Shown here piece by piece: positions 42,660 through 52,545 of a stretch of DNA of 64,000 bases. Each line of letters opens with the position of its first letter. Position 1 is the first letter of the stretch. The stretch is taken from positions 124,001 to 188,000 of the forward strand of contig NZ_ASXG01000126.1 of NCBI RefSeq assembly GCF_000411975.1, read 5' to 3'. This DNA is from Amycolatopsis orientalis DSM 43388 (GTDB lineage Bacteria > Actinomycetota > Actinomycetes > Mycobacteriales > Pseudonocardiaceae). The translations under genes and the position numbers were made by a program. The notes under the pieces are model-generated. The model worked only from the letters and a program-made list of their open reading frames with translations, had not been told where the DNA came from and did no database searches.

Positions 42660-44836
42660 CCACTCATCTCCTCGGGATCCGGCACCACGGTCCCGGTTCG
42701 GCGCGGGCGGTCGCCGCCCGGCTCGCCGAGCTGGAACCGGACGTGGTGCTGATCGAGGGACCGCCGGAGGCGGACCAGCTCGTCGACCTCGCCGCGGACG
42801 ACGACATGCGGCCGCCGGTGGCGCTGCTGGCGTACGCGTCCGACGACGTGTCGCGCGCCGCGTTCTGGCCGTTCGCGGTGTTCAGCCCGGAGTGGCAGGC
42901 GTTGCGGTACGCCGCCGCGGCCGGCGTTCCGGTGAAGTTCTGCGATCTCCCGGCTGCGCACCAGTTCGCGCTCGGCGAGGAGCGGACCGCGCCCCGCACC
43001 GACCCGCTCGCCGAACTCGCCGCCGCGGGCGGGTACGACGATCCGGAACGCTGGTGGGACGACTTCGTCGAATCCCGCCGGGGCGAGGAATCGCCGTTCG
43101 AGGTGATCGCCGAGGCGATGACCGCGCTGCGCGAGGGCGACCGGCCGGACGATCCGCACGAGCAGCGGCGCGAGGCGTACATGCGGAACGTGCTGCGCAA
43201 GACGCGGAAAGAAGGCTACGAGCGGATCGCCGTGGTGTGCGGGGCCTGGCACGTGCCCGCGCTGGCCGATCCGCTGCCGCCCGCGTCCAGGGACCAGTCT
43301 GTCCTCAAAGGACTTCCGAAGCGAAAGGTCGTGTGCACGTGGGTGCCGTGGACGCACGGCAGGCTCGCGTCGGCCACCGGCTACGGCGCGGGCGTCCGCT
43401 CCCCCGGCTGGTACCACCACCTCTTCAGCACCTCCGGAGACGTCACCACCCGGTGGCTCACCGCGGTCGCCGGAGTGCTGCGCGAGGAAGACCTGCCGGT
43501 CTCGACCGCGCACGTGATCGAAGCGGTGCGGCTGGCCGACACGTTGGCCGCCCTGCGCGGCCGGTCGTCCGCCGGGCTGGCCGAGGTCGACGCCGCCACT
43601 CGCGCGGTGCTGTGCGGAGGCGACGACGTCCAGGCCGACCTGGTCACCCGGCGCTTGGTCGTCGGCGAACTGCTCGGCGAAGTCCCCGACCGCGTCCCGC
43701 AGGCTCCGCTGGCCGCCGACCTGGTCGCCACCGCGCGACGGCTCCGGCTCAAACGCGAACCCCAAGCGCGCGAACTGGATCTGGACCTGCGCACCGCCAG
43801 CGGCCTGGACCGCTCGCGGCTGCTGCACCGCCTGCAGATCCTCGGCATCCCCTGGGGCGAGCCGGAACTGTCTTCGGTGCGGAACAAAGGCACCTTCCGC
43901 GAGACCTGGACCCTGTGCTGGGAACCCGGTTTCGAGGTCGACCTGGTCGCGGCCGCGGTACACGGAACCACTGTGCCCGCGGCCGCCACCGCGGTAGTGC
44001 GCGAAACCGTCGCCGAGTCTCCCCCGCTTGCCGACATCACCGCCGCGGTGGAACGCTGCCTCCTCGCCGACTTGGGCGACGCCCTGCCGGAAACGCTCAG
44101 CGCCCTGGACACCCGTGCCGCTGCTGACGCGGACGTCGCGCACCTCATGACGGCCCTGCCGCCGCTGGCCCGGGCCACTCGCTACGGCGACGTCCGCGGC
44201 ACCGACACCGCACAGCTGCAGGAGGTCGCCGACCGGATCCTCACCCGGGTCTGCGCTGGTCTTCCGCCCGCGGTGCACGGCATCGACGAGGAGGCCGCCG
44301 CACAGTTCTGCGAACTGGTCGACGACGTCCACGAAGCCACCGACCTCCTCGGCGACGCCGCTCGCGACCGCTGGTTCACCGCCCTGGCCCGGCTGTCCGC
44401 CCGCGACGCCCTGCCACCGCTGCTGGCGGGCCGCATCGTGCGGCTGCTGCACGACGCCGACCTGCTCGACAGCGCGGAGGTCGAACTCCGGCTGGGCCGC
44501 ATGCTCACCCCCGGAATCGCCCCGACCGACGGCGCGGCCTACGTCGAAGGCTTCTTCTCCGGCGGCGCGCTCCTGCTGGTCCACGACGAACGCATGCTGC
44601 GCGTCGTCGACACCTGGCTGGCCTCGATCCCGCCCGAGGTCTTCACCGAGGTGCTTCCCTTGCTGCGCCGTACTTTCGGGGCCTTCGCCGGCCCGGAGAA
44701 ACGCGCCATCGGCGAACGCGCCGCCACGCTGTCCGGCACTCGCCGGGTCGAACCGGCTCTCGCCGAAGACCTGGACGAAATCCGCGCCGCAGCCGCCCTG
44801 CCGGTCTTCGCCACCCTCCTGGGAGCCGTCCCGTGA
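42656..44836 (+). CDS. DUF5682-family protein
   Basis: 726 residues. The first 230 carry IRHHGPGSARAV, VVLIEGPPEADQL, VKFCDLPAAHQ and VVCGAWHVPAL. This series of G/H and acidic motifs is reminiscent of the TraB/TIKI/EreA-ChaN fold, where similar residues form a putative metallo-hydrolase site (inference). The remainder is a long helical region with no known motif. ATG overlaps the MoxR stop; the stop overlaps the VWA start. Likely the effector or client of the MoxR-VWA pair. Confidence 0.78.
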   Translation: MTTHLLGIRHHGPGSARAVAARLAELEPDVVLIEGPPEADQLVDLAADDDMRPPVALLAYASDDVSRAAFWPFAVFSPEWQALRYAAAAGVPVKFCDLPAAHQFALGEERTAPRTDPLAELAAAGGYDDPERWWDDFVESRRGEESPFEVIAEAMTALREGDRPDDPHEQRREAYMRNVLRKTRKEGYERIAVVCGAWHVPALADPLPPASRDQSVLKGLPKRKVVCTWVPWTHGRLASATGYGAGVRSPGWYHHLFSTSGDVTTRWLTAVAGVLREEDLPVSTAHVIEAVRLADTLAALRGRSSAGLAEVDAATRAVLCGGDDVQADLVTRRLVVGELLGEVPDRVPQAPLAADLVATARRLRLKREPQARELDLDLRTASGLDRSRLLHRLQILGIPWGEPELSSVRNKGTFRETWTLCWEPGFEVDLVAAAVHGTTVPAAATAVVRETVAESPPLADITAAVERCLLADLGDALPETLSALDTRAAADADVAHLMTALPPLARATRYGDVRGTDTAQLQEVADRILTRVCAGLPPAVHGIDEEAAAQFCELVDDVHEATDLLGDAARDRWFTALARLSARDALPPLLAGRIVRLLHDADLLDSAEVELRLGRMLTPGIAPTDGAAYVEGFFSGGALLLVHDERMLRVVDTWLASIPPEVFTEVLPLLRRTFGAFAGPEKRAIGERAATLSGTRRVEPALAEDLDEIRAAAALPVFATLLGAVP

Positions 44837-45993
44837 CCACCGATCCCGAACGCCTCCGCCGCTGGCGCCTGGTGCTGGGCGGAGATTCCGACGGCACCGG
44901 CCACGCACTGTCCGAAGGGGACGCCGGCGTCGACAACGTGCTGGCCGCCCTCTACGACGAACGCCCCAAGAACCCGCGCGGCAGCGGCGACCGAAGCGGC
45001 GGCCTGCAAGCCTCCGCACCGCGGGTCGCGCGCTGGCTGGGCGACATCCGGAAGTACTTCCCCGGCTCGGTCGTGCAGGTCATGCAACGCGACGCCGTCG
45101 ACCGGCTGGGCATCACCCGGATGCTGCTGGAACCGGAACTGCTCAGCGCCGTGGAGCCGGACGTCCACCTGGTCGGAACCCTGTTGTCCCTCAACAATGT
45201 CCTGCCGGAAGAGACGAAGGAAACCGCCCGCGCGGTCGTGCGCAAGGTCGTCACCGAACTGGAAGAACGACTGGCCGAACGCACCCGGGCCGCGGTCCGC
45301 GGCGCACTGGACCGCGCGGCCCGCACCCAACGCCCCCGAGGCGCGGACATCGACTGGGACCGCACCGTCCGGCGGAACCTGAAACACTACTCCCCCGAAC
45401 TGAAAACCATTGTGCCCGAACAGCTTTCCGGCTTCGGCCGCCGAGAACACAGCGTCCGGCGGGACGTGATCCTGGCTGTCGACCAGTCCGGCTCGATGGC
45501 AGAATCCGTGGTGTACTCCGGCGTTTTCGGCGCGGCCCTCGCCTCGATGCGCGCACTGAGCACGAAATTCGTCGCGTTCGACACCGCGGTAGCGGATTTG
45601 TCCGACCACCTGGACGACCCCGTCGACGTCCTCTTCGGCACCCAGCTCGGCGGCGGCACGGACATCAACCGCGCCTTGGCGTACTGCCAAGGACTCGTGG
45701 AGCGTCCGGAGCAGACCCTCCTGGTGCTGATCAGCGACCTCTACGAAGGCGGAGTACGAGACGATCTGCTGCGCCGAGTCGCCGACCTGGTGGGCTCCGG
45801 GGTGCAGGTGGTCACGCTGCTGGCGCTGTCCGATTCCGGAGCCCCGTTCTACGACCACGACAACGCGGCCGCGCTCAGCGAACTGGGAGTGCCCGCGTTC
45901 GCCTGCACACCGGATCTTTTCCCGGATCTGATGGCCGCCGCGCTCCGAAGGGAGGACTTGAGCCGCTGGGCCGCCGCCGCGACGGCGCAATGA
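44833..45993 (+). CDS. VWA-domain protein, MoxR partner
   Basis: 386 residues. A helical N-terminal half (about 1-205) is followed by a von Willebrand A domain with a complete MIDAS: D217-x-S219-x-S221 in AVDQSGSMAES, T in GGGTDINRA and D in LISDLYEGG. VWA proteins with an intact MIDAS bind a metal-dependent protein ligand and commonly cooperate with MoxR ATPases. GTG start overlaps the DUF5682 stop (GTGA). A short GC hairpin (46027-46047) follows the stop at 45993. Confidence 0.9.
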   Translation: MTTDPERLRRWRLVLGGDSDGTGHALSEGDAGVDNVLAALYDERPKNPRGSGDRSGGLQASAPRVARWLGDIRKYFPGSVVQVMQRDAVDRLGITRMLLEPELLSAVEPDVHLVGTLLSLNNVLPEETKETARAVVRKVVTELEERLAERTRAAVRGALDRAARTQRPRGADIDWDRTVRRNLKHYSPELKTIVPEQLSGFGRREHSVRRDVILAVDQSGSMAESVVYSGVFGAALASMRALSTKFVAFDTAVADLSDHLDDPVDVLFGTQLGGGTDINRALAYCQGLVERPEQTLLVLISDLYEGGVRDDLLRRVADLVGSGVQVVTLLALSDSGAPFYDHDNAAALSELGVPAFACTPDLFPDLMAAALRREDLSRWAAAATAQ

Positions 45994-46126
45994 CCGCCCG
46001 TCGCTGAACCCGCACCGCCAGAAAGCCCGGCTCCGGTCCGGCCGGGAATGCCGAATTCCGGGGAAAGCGGACAGCCCGAGGCGGGCGACGGAATCCTGCG
46101 AAAAGGAACTGCGCACGAGGAAACGG

Positions 46127-46318
46127 GACCTCCTCGGTCTCCCGCGGGGACACGTTGTAGCCGCCCCGGATGATGAGGTCTTTGGACCGGTGGACGAGGT
46201 AGTACCAGCCGTCCTCGTCCCGGTGCGCGCGGTCGCCGGTGCGCAGCCATCCGTCGCGGATCGCGTCGGAGGTGGCCTCCGGCCGCCCGTGGTATTCCAG
46301 GTTCGCGTGGGCGGACCC
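46127..46318 (-). pseudogene. Remnant of an AMP-binding acyl-CoA synthetase (C-terminal segment)
   Basis: A 64-codon continuous stretch translates to ANLEYHGRPEATSDAIRDGW, then LRTGDRAHRDEDGWYYLVHR and SKDLIIRGGYNVSPRETEEV. These are the conserved GW-x-x-TGD, DGY and K/R-D-x-I-x-x-GG-x-N-x-x-P-x-E-x-E motifs of fatty-acyl-CoA ligases. No start or complete domain exists: an in-frame stop lies 5 codons upstream (46334-46336), and similarity ends abruptly after EEV. Clearly a decayed fragment. The rest of the gap 45994-46588 shows no gene. Confidence 0.8.
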
Positions 46319-46588
46319 GGCCTCTCGGCGACCTCAACCTGGTCTAAGCACAAATGGCCCGCCGCCGTCCCTGCTGATCCGGAACACGAAGACCAGCTGG
46401 GCAGACCTGAACGACCTTGCCGGGACGGCAACGACTCCCGTCAGGTCAGGAGACCGCCCCGCTCGGGCCGGAAAGGCCCAGAGCGCAACGCCGCGTCCGC
46501 ACCAGATCGTCCGAGCACGCCAGCCGGGAGAATCTCGACAGCTCCCCGCGCGGCCGCCACGGAAGCCGAACGTCGCCAGGTCAGAAGG

Positions 46589-48055
<1,467 letters not shown>

Positions 48056-48116
48056 AATTCCTCCCCGGGCGAAGCGGCTCCGCCTCACCTTACGGCCGGA
48101 GCAGGTTCAAGTGGGG

Positions 48117-48155
48117 CCCCGCCGGACCGGGCCGGGAACCACCGGCCCGGCGGGG
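48117..48155 (-). terminator. GC-rich hairpin after the PL8 lyase gene
   Basis: CCGGCCCG pairs with CGGGCCGG, continued by CCCCGC/GCGGGG after a five-base bulge, starting 11 bases past the lyase stop at 48166. Separates the lyase from ethA. Confidence 0.6.
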
Positions 48156-48165
48156 AAAACCGGGT

Positions 48166-50487
48166 TCACCGCAGGGAAACCACCTTGGTGGCGCCGAAGG
48201 AGCCGTTGAGCGGAACCTCCACCGTGCGCCGCCGCACCGTCACCCGGACGCTGTCCTGCAGCTGCGTCGGGTCGGAGACAGCGAGGCTGTTCCGGCCGAG
48301 CGCCACCGAAGCGGGTCCTGAGACTGATACTTCGTCTACGGTACCCGCACTGTAGAAGTTTGCGAGCAGTGTGTTATCCCACAGCCGCAAGGCCTGGACA
48401 TCGGGCGTATTGGCCCGCACACGCCACGCGAGCGCCGAAGCGACCGTCCCGGCGACCGACGCGCCCGGCAGGACCGCGTACGCGTACTTCGCGTCCACCG
48501 GGTTCGTGCCGTGCTCGATCACGAGCTTTTGGTACCGCCGGGTGTTCGGCGTCGTGGTGCCCTTGGTGTTGGCACCGGTGTCGACGTCGCGCCACGCCCC
48601 GGTCCGGTCTTCGCGCAATGCGGTGACCTCGGCGTTGTCGAGCAGGACGTACCCGCCGACGTGGTCGAGGTGCAGCCAGCGCGGCCGGTGCAGCGTGCTC
48701 GAATCGCCGACCACGCGGGCGTCGGCCAGCAGCGTGCCGCGTCCGTTTTCGCCGAGGTTGCGGTTTTCGACCGTCGTCCGGACCGCCTGCCCGGACGTGT
48801 CGGTGATCCCCGCGCCGAGGCAGACGATGCCCGCCGGAGTGAAGAACCACGACTTCTTCGCCGTCAGCGAACCGTCCTCGGAGACGAAATCCATCGCGTA
48901 CGCGCCGTGCCGGTCGTCCCAGCGCACGCCGCCGACGTGCGCCTTCGTCGTCAATGGCGTGGCCGCCAGCGGTCCCGGCGGACCCGCCTTCGCGGTGGTC
49001 CCGGGCAGCAGAGCCGGGTCGACAGTCGGCCAATAGGCGTCCGAGTAGTGGCCTTTCGCGGTGGGAAGGAACAGGTACAGCACCCCGTCGCCGACGTGCC
49101 AGCCGTGCAGGTTCATCCCGTTGATCGACTCGTAGCGCGAGATCCGCGCGGAGCCGACGCCGAGCGACGCGGACCAGCCCTCGGTCACGTGCACCATCCG
49201 GTCCTGCTGCCCGAAGATCCGGTGCGTCGCGACGATCGGCGCCGGCCGCACGCGTCCGGCGAGCATTTCCTGGGCGAACTCGATGCCCGGCGTCGCGACC
49301 AGGTCCGGGCCGGGCGCGAACCGTTCGGGATCGGGGATTTCCAGGAACGGCGCGTACGTGCCCTCCTTGATCCACTTGGCGGCGAGCCCGGACAGCTCGG
49401 TCTTCGCCGTCCCGGTCGCCGACCGCGCGAGGACAAGGGTCGCGACCGTCAGCTGGTGTCCGATGTCGTGCGCGGTTTCGCCCTGCCTCGACAGCATCCG
49501 TCCGCGCACCGGCTCCATCAGCGCGCCCGCGTACACGAACGGCGCGAACGTGTCGCCGACCAGCGCGTACACCTTCTGCTTCAGCTCGTCCGGCAGCGCG
49601 TACTCGGTGCCTTCGGTGACGTGGATCGTCCCGGCGAGCGCGGTCAGCAGGACGATGCCGTAGTGGCCGGGGTACGGGATGGTGTCGTGCTGGATGAAGG
49701 AGCCGTCGACGTGGAAGCCGTCGCCCGCCGCGCGGTCCAGCTTCGCCAGGACGCTGGCCGCTCCCCCGCCGGCGACGTCGGTGATCGCGTCGATGCCGGT
49801 GCGGATCCACGCGGGGTCGCCGGTCAAGGCGCCGGACACGATCGAGATCAGCGCCTTGTCCGCCCGGTTCGCGCCGGTTTCGACGATCTTCGGATTGTTC
49901 GCGCGCAGGTTCGGGTTGCCGACGAACCGCTTGACCGGGCTGACGTAACGGGCCAGTTCGTCGGCGGTCAGCTGGTCGGCGACCGTGACGAGCGTGTGCA
50001 GCAGGTAGTACGGCACGCCGATCTCGTAGGTGTACCAGTTGCCGATCTCGCCGACCTGCGGGTTGTACTGGCTGGCGTAGATCAGCTCCAGCGCCTTCTT
50101 GATCGCGTCGAGCACCTTCGGGTCGCCGGAAAGCGTGCTGCCCGGGGTTCCCCACTCGACCGCGATCGCCCGCAGCCGCGCGTACATCGACGTCGTGTAG
50201 TCGCTGCCCGGGCCGAGCGGCAGGTCAGTCCACAGTGGACCGTTTCCGGACACCGACATGCTGTCGTAGTACGACTTCGCCACCCGGCCGAGGTTCTTCA
50301 GCGCGGCCGTGCGTTCCGGCGACGGCCGGTTGATTCCGGTCTGCAGCTCGCGGTACCCCGCCACGATCTTCTTCAGCGGATCAGCGACCGGATCAGCGGC
50401 GGGTGCGGCGAAGGCCGGACGAGCCGTGGCGACGAGCGCGGCGGCGATCGCACCGCCACGCAGCGCGGTTCTGCGGTTCACGGGCAT
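48166..50487 (-). CDS. Tat-exported polysaccharide lyase family 8 (hyaluronate/chondroitin/xanthan lyase type)
   Basis: 773 residues. N-terminal twin-arginine signal NRRTALRGG with hydrophobic stretch. Then the PL8 (alpha/alpha)-toroid with catalytic N207 (ETGANRADK), H267 and Y276 (FIQHDTIPYPGHYG); the nine-residue H-to-Y spacing equals that in streptococcal hyaluronate lyase. Beta-sandwich domains follow from about 390. Cleaves uronate-containing polysaccharides by beta-elimination outside the cell. GGGAGG lies 7 bases before the ATG. The gene is downstream of the glucarate-pathway genes but separated from them by a strong hairpin, so expression may be partly independent. Confidence 0.9.
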   Translation of the reverse strand: MPVNRRTALRGGAIAAALVATARPAFAAPAADPVADPLKKIVAGYRELQTGINRPSPERTAALKNLGRVAKSYYDSMSVSGNGPLWTDLPLGPGSDYTTSMYARLRAIAVEWGTPGSTLSGDPKVLDAIKKALELIYASQYNPQVGEIGNWYTYEIGVPYYLLHTLVTVADQLTADELARYVSPVKRFVGNPNLRANNPKIVETGANRADKALISIVSGALTGDPAWIRTGIDAITDVAGGGAASVLAKLDRAAGDGFHVDGSFIQHDTIPYPGHYGIVLLTALAGTIHVTEGTEYALPDELKQKVYALVGDTFAPFVYAGALMEPVRGRMLSRQGETAHDIGHQLTVATLVLARSATGTAKTELSGLAAKWIKEGTYAPFLEIPDPERFAPGPDLVATPGIEFAQEMLAGRVRPAPIVATHRIFGQQDRMVHVTEGWSASLGVGSARISRYESINGMNLHGWHVGDGVLYLFLPTAKGHYSDAYWPTVDPALLPGTTAKAGPPGPLAATPLTTKAHVGGVRWDDRHGAYAMDFVSEDGSLTAKKSWFFTPAGIVCLGAGITDTSGQAVRTTVENRNLGENGRGTLLADARVVGDSSTLHRPRWLHLDHVGGYVLLDNAEVTALREDRTGAWRDVDTGANTKGTTTPNTRRYQKLVIEHGTNPVDAKYAYAVLPGASVAGTVASALAWRVRANTPDVQALRLWDNTLLANFYSAGTVDEVSVSGPASVALGRNSLAVSDPTQLQDSVRVTVRRRTVEVPLNGSFGATKVVSLR

Positions 50488-50516
50488 GACGGTGCCTCCC
50501 AGTGGGGTTGGGTCGC

Positions 50517-50552
50517 GAGCGGCGATCCCGGTGAGAGCCGGGATCGCCGCTC
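50517..50552. terminator. Perfect hairpin between ALDH and PL8 lyase
   Basis: GAGCGGCGATCCCGG and its exact complement form a 15-base-pair stem with a 6-base loop, 14 bases after the ALDH stop and 29 bases before the lyase start. Fits an intrinsic terminator or attenuator that lowers or separates lyase transcription. Confidence 0.7.
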
Positions 50553-50566
50553 ACGAGGGGGTCTGC

Positions 50567-52021
50567 TCAGCGCGCTCCGTCGACACGGCGCGGCAGCTGC
50601 CACGGGTTCGCTTCCTGCAGGGCTTCCGGGAGCAGCGCGTCCGGGAAGCTCTGCCACGCCACCGGACGCAGAAAGCGTTCGATCGCGGCGGTGCCAACCG
50701 ACGTCGTGGTCGGGGCGGTCGTCGCCGGGTACGGGCCGCCGTGCTGCTGCGCCCAGCTGACCGTGACGCCGGTCGGCCAGTCGTTCCACAGCAGCCGTCC
50801 GGCCAGCCGGGTCAGCGAGGGCAGCAGCGGACGCACGAAGCCGGCATCGCTGTCCTCGCCCTGGACTGTCGCGGTGAGGCCGGGTTCGAGGCTGTCCAGT
50901 ACCTCGACCAGTTCCGCCTGATCGGAGTAGGTGACGATCAGCGACGCGGGCCCGAAGTGCTCCTCCCGCACCGCCTCGCCGCCGGCCAGGAACTCCTTCG
51001 CGGTCGTCGCCAGCAGCGACGGAGTGAACGCGTCGCCCTCCTGCGCGCCTTCGACGATCGGCTCGACGCCCGACACCGCACGCAGGTCCGCCAGCTTCTG
51101 CGCGAATCCGGCCGCGATGCGGTCGTTCAGCATTTCCTGCTGCGCCACCGCACCGACCGCCTCGCGCAGCGCGTCGTCCAGCCCGTGACCCTCGGGCAGG
51201 AACAGCAGGCCCGGCTTGGTGCAGAACTGGCCCGCGCCGAGGCTGAACGAACCGGCGTAGCCCTTCGCCACCGCCTCGCCGCGCGCGGCGACCGCACCCG
51301 GCGTGACGACGACCGGGTTCACGCTGCCCAGCTCGCCGTAGAACGGAATCGGCGTCGGCCGCGAGACCGCGATGTCGAACAGCGCGCGCCCGCCCGGCAC
51401 GGAACCAGTGAAGGCGGCGGCGGAAATCCGCGGGTCCTTGAGCGCCGTGACGCCCTGTTCGACGCCGTGGATCACCGCGAACGCCCCCTCCGGCGCACCC
51501 GCGTCGGTCAGTGCCCGCGCGACGATCTCGCCGGTCCGCGTCGAGAGTTCTTCGTGGCCCGGGTGTGCCTTGAGCACCACCGGACACCCGGCGGCCAGCG
51601 CCGAAGCAGTGTCGCCGCCCGCGACGCTGAACGCGAACGGGAAGTTGCTCGCGGCGAACACGAGCACCGGACCGATCGGCACCAGCACGCGCCGCAGGTC
51701 CGGCCGGGGGCCCATCGGCCAGTCCGGGTCGGCGTGGTCGACGGTCGCGCCCAGGAACGCGCCGTCCCGCAGGACTTCGCCGAACAGCCGCAGCTGGAAC
51801 GTCGTGCGCGCGAGCTCGCCTTTCAGCCGCGGCGCGGCCGGAAGGCGGGTTTCCCGGTGCGCCAGCGGAATCAGGTCTTCGGCGGCGGCGTCGAGCGCGT
51901 CCGCGGCCGCGGCCAGCCAGCGCGCCCGGTCGGCCGGGGTGCTCTCGGCGAACGGCCGGGCCGCTGCCGCCGCGGCGGCCAGCACGCTCTCCAGTTCGGG
52001 GGCGGAAGTTTCGCGGCTCAA
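50567..52021 (-). CDS. 2,5-dioxovalerate (alpha-ketoglutarate semialdehyde) dehydrogenase
   Basis: Oxidises 2,5-dioxopentanoate, the product of KdgD, to 2-oxoglutarate. 484 residues of the KGSADH-type ALDH branch: VLVFAASNFPFAFSVAGGDTASALAAG (the SNFPFAFS variant is typical), base E230 in PFYGELGSVNPV, nucleophile C267 in GAGQFCTKPGL. TTG start with GAGGAG five bases upstream. Preceded on the same strand by a 520-base tract that repeats this very start region. With the glucarate-dehydratase-like enzyme and KdgD upstream it completes the oxidative aldarate pathway. Confidence 0.9.
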   Translation of the reverse strand: MSRETSAPELESVLAAAAAAARPFAESTPADRARWLAAAADALDAAAEDLIPLAHRETRLPAAPRLKGELARTTFQLRLFGEVLRDGAFLGATVDHADPDWPMGPRPDLRRVLVPIGPVLVFAASNFPFAFSVAGGDTASALAAGCPVVLKAHPGHEELSTRTGEIVARALTDAGAPEGAFAVIHGVEQGVTALKDPRISAAAFTGSVPGGRALFDIAVSRPTPIPFYGELGSVNPVVVTPGAVAARGEAVAKGYAGSFSLGAGQFCTKPGLLFLPEGHGLDDALREAVGAVAQQEMLNDRIAAGFAQKLADLRAVSGVEPIVEGAQEGDAFTPSLLATTAKEFLAGGEAVREEHFGPASLIVTYSDQAELVEVLDSLEPGLTATVQGEDSDAGFVRPLLPSLTRLAGRLLWNDWPTGVTVSWAQQHGGPYPATTAPTTTSVGTAAIERFLRPVAWQSFPDALLPEALQEANPWQLPRRVDGAR

Positions 52022-52545
52022 TGGATCTCCTCGTCAAACAAGTTCAGGGCGCCGAGTGCGCGGGGGCCGCCTGGTTCGGGCGGCGCGTGCCGTTCGCGGA
52101 GAGGGCCAGCCGTCAGCACGGCTTCCGGTTCAGTGGCAGAAGCTTCGCAACTCAACGAAACGGCAACCAACCACTCCACCGGCCCACCAGGCACACCCTC
52201 ACCACAAGACCGAACGGCCAAGTCCAAGGCGGACGTTTCGCAACTCGACCTCCTCCAACAGCTTCAGAACGCCAAGCCCGCAGCGGCAACCAGCCACTCC
52301 GCACGCCCGGCCGACACTCCCTCAGCACCGGACCAAGCAGCCGCCGCCAATCCCAGGGCGGACTCGTCGCAGCTCAACAAACCTCCTCCAGCACGTTCAG
52401 GACGCCCAGTGCGCGGCGGCAGCCAGTCGGCCCGGGCACGCACTCAGCAGGCGAGCCTCCAGCAAACGGTCGAGCGGACACCGCCGCCGCACCTTCCACA
52501 TCACTAGCGGACGTTTCACACCTCAACGGTCCTCCTTCAACAGCG
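52022..52545. repeat. Tandemly repeated gene-junction spacer
   Basis: The gap between the ALDH start and the upstream gene's stop consists of imperfect repeats of about 130 bases. Landmarks in plus-strand reading: GGCGGAAGTTTCGCGGCTCA (52001), GGCAGAAGCTTCGCAACTCA (52135), GGCGGACGTTTCGCAACTCG (52229), GGCGGACTCGTCGCAGCTCA (52358) and AGCGGACGTTTCACACCTCA (52507). All but the second are followed by CTCCTC-like and TTCAGG-CGCC words. In the minus strand each unit carries the end of the upstream gene (GGCGTCCTGA), a GGAGGAGG ribosome-binding site, TTGAG and CGAAACGTCCGCC, i.e. copies of the stop/RBS/start junction. No complete gene is inside. Confidence 0.8.

Noticed and set aside
46319..46588. 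Remainder of the ligase pseudogene or a separate gene
   Set aside because: In-frame stops appear at once and no further ligase motif could be found in any frame.
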